64,000 bases of DNA, taken from contig NZ_CP037968.1 in assembly GCF_019633745.1 (NCBI RefSeq), positions 2,052,789-2,116,788 of the forward strand. Direction: 5' to 3'. The translations under genes were made by a program, and so were the position numbers. The notes under the pieces were generated by a model. The model was not told where the DNA came from and searched no databases. It was given only the letters and a program-made list of their open reading frames with translations. The stretch comes from Methanofollis formosanus (lineage in GTDB: Archaea; Halobacteriota; Methanomicrobia; Methanomicrobiales; Methanofollaceae). Below, piece after piece: positions 60,092 through 64,000 of the stretch (within the stretch, counting starts at the first letter, position 1; every line of letters begins with the position of its first letter).

Positions 60092-61675
60092 TCAGAGCTT
60101 TGCAAACCGCGCCGAGAAGATCCCGACCTTTGCCCTGATCTCGTCCATGACCGGAGCAGGGACATCGGCATCGACGTTCAGGACCATGATCGCTTCCTCG
60201 CCCGGCTTGACCCGGCCGACCTGCATCCCGGCGATGTTGATCTCGGCCTCGCCCAGGATGGTGGAGGCCCGGCCGATGACGCCCGGTTTGTCGAGGTGGC
60301 GCGAGATGATCACCGAACCCTCAGGGACCATGTCCATCGTGTAGCCGCCGATGGAGACGATCCGGATCCGGTCCTTGGAGAAGACCGTGCCGCTGACCGT
60401 CTCTTCCATCTGGTCGGTCGTCACCTTGAGGGTGATGAGGTTCTTGAAGCCCGCGTCCGCCTTGGTGACCGTCTCGGCCACCCGGATCCCGCGCTCCTTC
60501 GTGACATACTCGGCATTGACGAAGTTCACCGGCTCGCGGAGGATCGGGTCGAGCAGACCCTTGAGGATGCTCCTGGTGATGAAATGGTTGGTGCGGTTCT
60601 CAGAGAGCTCGCCGCCATAGGTGATCTCGATCGCCTCGATCCGGCCGTCGACGAGCTGCCCGATGAGCTTGCCCATCTTCTCGCCCAGGAAGGCGAAGGG
60701 CGGGATCTGTTCCTGCCGGTCCGGCGGGACCATCGGGACATTCACCGCGTACTTTGCCGGTTCGCCGGCGAAGACCGCGAGGCACTGCTTCGCCACCGAG
60801 ACCGCGACGTTCTTCTGCGCCTCGACCGTGCTCGCCCCCAGGTGCGGGGTGACGATCACGTTGTCGAGGGCGAGGAGCGGCGACTCGAAAGGCGGCTCGC
60901 TCTCGAAGACGTCCAGGGCGGCGCCGGCGATCTTGCCCGAGACCAGGCCGTCGTACATCGCCTGCTCGTCGATGATCCCGCCGCGAGCGCAGTTGATCAT
61001 CCGCACGCCGTCCTTCATGGTGGCGATCCGCTCGGCATTGATCAGGTGCGTCGTCTCAGGCGTCAGCGGCGTGTGCACCGTGATGAAGTCGGCGACCTTC
61101 ACCAGGTCGTCGACCTCCATCAACTCGACCCCGATCTGGGCAGCGTGCTCCTTGGTGACGAACGGGTCGAACCCGACGATCTTCATCTCCATAGCCTGTG
61201 CACGCTTTGCGATCTCCCGGCCGATCCGGCCGAGCCCGACAATCCCGAGCGTCTTCTCGTTCAGTTCGACCCCCATGAACTTCGAACGCTTCCACTCCTT
61301 CTTCTTCAGGGACGCCGTCGCCTGTGGGATGTTCCGTGCAAGGGAGCACATCATGGCGATGGTATGCTCGGTCGCCGCAAGGGTGTTGCCCGACGGTGCG
61401 TTGGCCACCGGGATGCCCCGGCGGGTCGCCGCCTCGGTATCGATATTGTCGACACCCGCTCCTGCCCTGCCGATGAACTTCAACTTCTCACCGGCCTCGA
61501 TCACCTCGGTCGTGACCTGGGTGCCGCTCCGAACAAGGATCGCATCGTAGTCTTTGATCGCCTCGATCAACTGCTCTTCCGTGAGATCGGTGCGGACGTC
61601 GACGTCGCACGTCTCCCGCAATATCGCTACGCCTTCTTCAGCCAGCGGGTCGCTGACAAGGACCTTGAATTGCAA
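60092..61675 (-). CDS. serA: D-3-phosphoglycerate dehydrogenase
   Basis: 527 residues. It oxidises 3-phosphoglycerate with NAD+ in serine biosynthesis. FKVLVSDPLAEEGVAILR begins the catalytic domain; the Rossmann motif is GIVGLGRIGREIA, catalytic residues lie in NCARGGIIDE, LDVFESEPP and TPHLGASTVEAQ, followed by an allosteric substrate-binding domain and a C-terminal ACT domain (SVIISRHLDKPGVIGRAS, ILGEAEINIAGMQVGR). Full-length long form. The TTG at 61675 gives the family N-terminus (LQFKVLVSD); the ATG at 61714 is an alternative. Divergent from the PEP synthase gene. Confidence 0.95.
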   Translation of the reverse strand: MQFKVLVSDPLAEEGVAILRETCDVDVRTDLTEEQLIEAIKDYDAILVRSGTQVTTEVIEAGEKLKFIGRAGAGVDNIDTEAATRRGIPVANAPSGNTLAATEHTIAMMCSLARNIPQATASLKKKEWKRSKFMGVELNEKTLGIVGLGRIGREIAKRAQAMEMKIVGFDPFVTKEHAAQIGVELMEVDDLVKVADFITVHTPLTPETTHLINAERIATMKDGVRMINCARGGIIDEQAMYDGLVSGKIAGAALDVFESEPPFESPLLALDNVIVTPHLGASTVEAQKNVAVSVAKQCLAVFAGEPAKYAVNVPMVPPDRQEQIPPFAFLGEKMGKLIGQLVDGRIEAIEITYGGELSENRTNHFITRSILKGLLDPILREPVNFVNAEYVTKERGIRVAETVTKADAGFKNLITLKVTTDQMEETVSGTVFSKDRIRIVSIGGYTMDMVPEGSVIISRHLDKPGVIGRASTILGEAEINIAGMQVGRVKPGEEAIMVLNVDADVPAPVMDEIRAKVGIFSARFAKL

Positions 61676-61913
61676 TGTAAACCCCAGAATATATACTCCC
61701 CTACAGGTATTCATGTTTTTTTATCGCCCGGAATCCCGCCGCCGCGTCGGACTCGGGACCCGGTCAGCACGCCCTGATCCGCAGATCTTCCGGGCCGGGG
61801 GAGAAGAGGGCGATCCTTTCTTCTGTCCGAATTCATCCATCTCAAAAAAAGGGTAGAGGCGTACAGGGAGAATCTATAATATTCGTTACGCCTACCATAT
61901 AGGTGGTGCGATA

Positions 61914-64000
61914 ATGACCGAAATGCCCAACGTTTTGTGGCTCGACGAGATTTCAAAGGATGATATTCCGTCCGTAGGGGGAAAAGGGGCCTCCCTCGGT
62001 GAAATGACTTCGGTAGGGCTGCCTGTACCGAAAGCATTCGTTGTGACCGCTCAGGCCTTCAGAAAATTCCTTGTAGAGACCGGGCTTGAGGATTCCATCT
62101 TTACCCTCCTCTCAGACCTTGATGTCGACAACAACGAAGCGCTTGAAGAAGTCTCCCAGAGCGTCAAAGATCTTGTCCTTGGCGCGAAGATGCCCGAAGG
62201 AATAAAAGAGGAAGTTCTTGCCGCCTATGCCTCGATGGGTGACGGAGAGATGGTGGTCGCCGTCCGTTCCAGTGCCACGGCCGAAGACCTCCCTGACGCC
62301 AGCTTTGCCGGGCAGCAGGAGACCTACCTGAATATCAAGGGCGAGGCCGATGTGATCGAGGCCGTCCAGATGTGCTGGGCGTCCCTGTACGGTGCCCGTG
62401 CCATATACTACCGGGCGAAACAGGGCTTCGACGACCGGACCGTCAACATCGCAGTCGTGGTCCAGCAGCTCATCGGCTCTGAAAAGTCTGGCGTGATGTT
62501 CTCATCGCACCCGGTGAGCGGCGAACCCCTCACCATCATCGAGGGTTCCTGGGGACTTGGAGAGGCAGTGGTCTCCGGCAGCGTCTCACCCGACAAGTAT
62601 GTCTACGACCGCCGGCTCAAGCGGGTCGTCGACCGCCTCATCTCAAACAAAGAATACATGATCGTCCCGGTCGGGGAGCACGGCACCGAACTGGTGGAGA
62701 TCCCCAAGGACCGCCAGGACGAACCGGTCCTCACCGACACGGAGGTCGAGCGCCTCGCGGAGTTCGGCCGGATCTCCGAGGAGCACTACGGCGTCCCCCA
62801 GGACCTCGAGTGGGGGACCGTCGGGGACACCATCTATATCCTCCAGTCCAGGCCGATCACCACCATCGGGGTGAACGCTCACAAGGCCGCGCCCGCCGCC
62901 GCGCCGGCCGGCGAACTGGGTGCGATCATCCTGGAAGGCAACGGTGCCTCTCCGGGCGTGGCAAGCGGCCCGGTGATCATCGTCCACGACGTCAAGGACC
63001 TCGGCAAAGTCAGGGACGGCGACATCCTCGTGGCGAAGATGACGAACCCCGATATGGTTCCGGCGATGCGCAAGGTCTCCGGCATCGTCACCGATGAGGG
63101 CGGGATGACCTGCCACGCAGCGATCGTCTCGAGGGAACTCGGCACCCCGGCGGTCGTCGGGACGAAGACGGCCACAAAGACATTGAAGAACGGGCAGGTC
63201 GTCACCATCGACGGCGAGAAAGGCCTGGTCTTCGAAGGTGCGGCCGCAGTTCCGGCCGGCGCCCAGGCGGTGCCCGCAGCCCAGATGGTCGGTGCGGCCG
63301 TCGCGCAGGCCCCGATCATCACCGCCACGAGCATCAAGGTGAACGTCTCCATGCCCGAGGCCGCCACGCGGGCTGCAAATTCCGGTGCAGACGGCGTCGG
63401 ACTCCTGCGGATCGAACACCTCATCCTCGGCCTGAACAAGACCCCCGGCTGGTTCATCAAGAACGGCAAGGAAGAGGAGTTCATCTCCGAACTCTATACC
63501 GGGATCAAGACCGTCCTCGACGCCTTCCCGGGCAAGCCGGTCTGGGTCAGAACCCTCGACGCCCCCACCGACGAGTTCAGGAACATGCTCGGCGGCGAGG
63601 ACGAACCTGAGGAGCACAACCCGATGCTCGGCTGGCGCGGGATCCGCCGCGACCTCCAGAGCGAGGCCCAGTTCAGGATGCAGGTCGAGACCTTCAAGCG
63701 GCTCTGGGACCAGGGCTACGACAACCTGGGCCTGATGTTCCCACTCGTCTCCCACCCCGACCAGTTCGTCAGGGCGAAAGAGCTCCTCGCCGGCTGGGGC
63801 GTGGACGTCGACGCCGTCGACCTCGGCATCATGATCGAGATCCCGGCGTGCGCCATCCTCATCGAGGACTTCTGCAAGGCGGGCATCTCGTTTGCCTCCT
63901 TCGGGACCAACGACCTGATCCAGTACACCATCGCCATCGACCGGAACAACCAGCTGGTCACCCCCATGTACTGGCCCAAGCACCCGGCGGTGCTTAAGCT
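61914..64000 (+). CDS. ppsA: Phosphoenolpyruvate synthase (partial; C-terminus off the window)
   Basis: The first ~695 residues are present. It converts pyruvate and ATP to PEP for gluconeogenesis. VGGKGASLGEM and VAVRSSATAEDLPDASFAGQ mark the N-terminal ATP-binding domain, GGMTCHAAIVSRELGTPAVV carries the phosphorylated histidine of the swivelling domain, and GADGVGLLRIEHLILG, MLGWRGIRRDL and SFGTNDLIQYTI belong to the C-terminal TIM barrel. ATG 61914 has GGTGGTG upstream and a TATA-like CTATAATATT ~35 bp upstream. The gene is truncated by the right edge. Confidence 0.95.
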   Translation, partial: MTEMPNVLWLDEISKDDIPSVGGKGASLGEMTSVGLPVPKAFVVTAQAFRKFLVETGLEDSIFTLLSDLDVDNNEALEEVSQSVKDLVLGAKMPEGIKEEVLAAYASMGDGEMVVAVRSSATAEDLPDASFAGQQETYLNIKGEADVIEAVQMCWASLYGARAIYYRAKQGFDDRTVNIAVVVQQLIGSEKSGVMFSSHPVSGEPLTIIEGSWGLGEAVVSGSVSPDKYVYDRRLKRVVDRLISNKEYMIVPVGEHGTELVEIPKDRQDEPVLTDTEVERLAEFGRISEEHYGVPQDLEWGTVGDTIYILQSRPITTIGVNAHKAAPAAAPAGELGAIILEGNGASPGVASGPVIIVHDVKDLGKVRDGDILVAKMTNPDMVPAMRKVSGIVTDEGGMTCHAAIVSRELGTPAVVGTKTATKTLKNGQVVTIDGEKGLVFEGAAAVPAGAQAVPAAQMVGAAVAQAPIITATSIKVNVSMPEAATRAANSGADGVGLLRIEHLILGLNKTPGWFIKNGKEEEFISELYTGIKTVLDAFPGKPVWVRTLDAPTDEFRNMLGGEDEPEEHNPMLGWRGIRRDLQSEAQFRMQVETFKRLWDQGYDNLGLMFPLVSHPDQFVRAKELLAGWGVDVDAVDLGIMIEIPACAILIEDFCKAGISFASFGTNDLIQYTIAIDRNNQLVTPMYWPKHPAVLK

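Overview
The window looks like the chromosome of a GC-rich methanogenic archaeon, most likely order Methanomicrobiales (a Methanofollis/Methanoculleus-type organism; this placement is inference). Archaeal markers are a Rio2 kinase, a DUF460 RNase H-like protein, NreA, TrmB, a cupin-type phosphoglucose isomerase and an ATP-dependent DNA ligase. Methanogen-type markers are a DUF2117 protein, an NrpR-type domain and a short archaeal NifB. Surface proteins carry PKD and beta-helix domains.

Layout. 1-1575: partial disulfide oxidoreductase and an unrecognised Cys-rich protein. 1576-3648: 2 kb of non-coding repeats. 3649-7263: solitary NrpR effector domain, TrmB regulator, S-layer-like protein and phosphoglucose isomerase. 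7208-12667: NadE, tRNA 2-thiolation enzyme, Rio2, DUF460, ThiL. 13.3-22.6 kb: a giant PKD/beta-helix surface protein containing twelve in-frame 240-bp repeats, then a phosphoesterase. 23.6-26.0 kb: 8-oxoguanine glycosylase, NifB and a lipoprotein.

26.2-37.7 kb is a molybdenum/tungsten island: TupABC-type tungstate ABC transporter, MOT1-type permease, a ModA-TrmO-ModB-ModC operon, two small HTH proteins, and a duplicated divergent pair of a ~75-residue unknown protein with an amino-acid-kinase-fold protein closely resembling the Azotobacter molybdenum storage protein (MoSto). I regard the MoSto-like pair with its small partners as the most interesting system here. Uptake, storage and regulation of Mo/W would serve nitrogenase (NifB is nearby) and the Mo/W enzymes of methanogenesis.

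38.4-45.4 kb is a second accessory cluster on the minus strand: a tandem double periplasmic-binding protein, an AmmeMemoRadiSam-like radical SAM enzyme, an unrecognised 386-residue protein, a SAM methyltransferase and a FecCD/BtuC-type permease plus ATPase. Inverted repeats lie upstream. It looks like uptake, and perhaps modification, of a metal chelate or corrinoid.

45.9-53.8 kb carries DNA-metabolism genes (MBL exonuclease-like protein, DNA ligase, NreA), DUF2117 and a YgiQ-type radical SAM protein. 54.5-57.0 kb is an ECF vitamin/metal transporter. 57.7-59.9 kb has a Yip1 protein, an AT-rich NUDIX gene and a broken ribbon-helix-helix ORF next to tRNA-Val(GAC). The window ends with divergent SerA and a partial PEP synthase.

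Almost every long intergenic gap holds degenerate copies of one family of non-coding repeats: a conserved end motif GGCTCTGTAGAA, a body ending in CATCCCGTATGCTTGAG, and ~156-158-bp tandem modules in three places.
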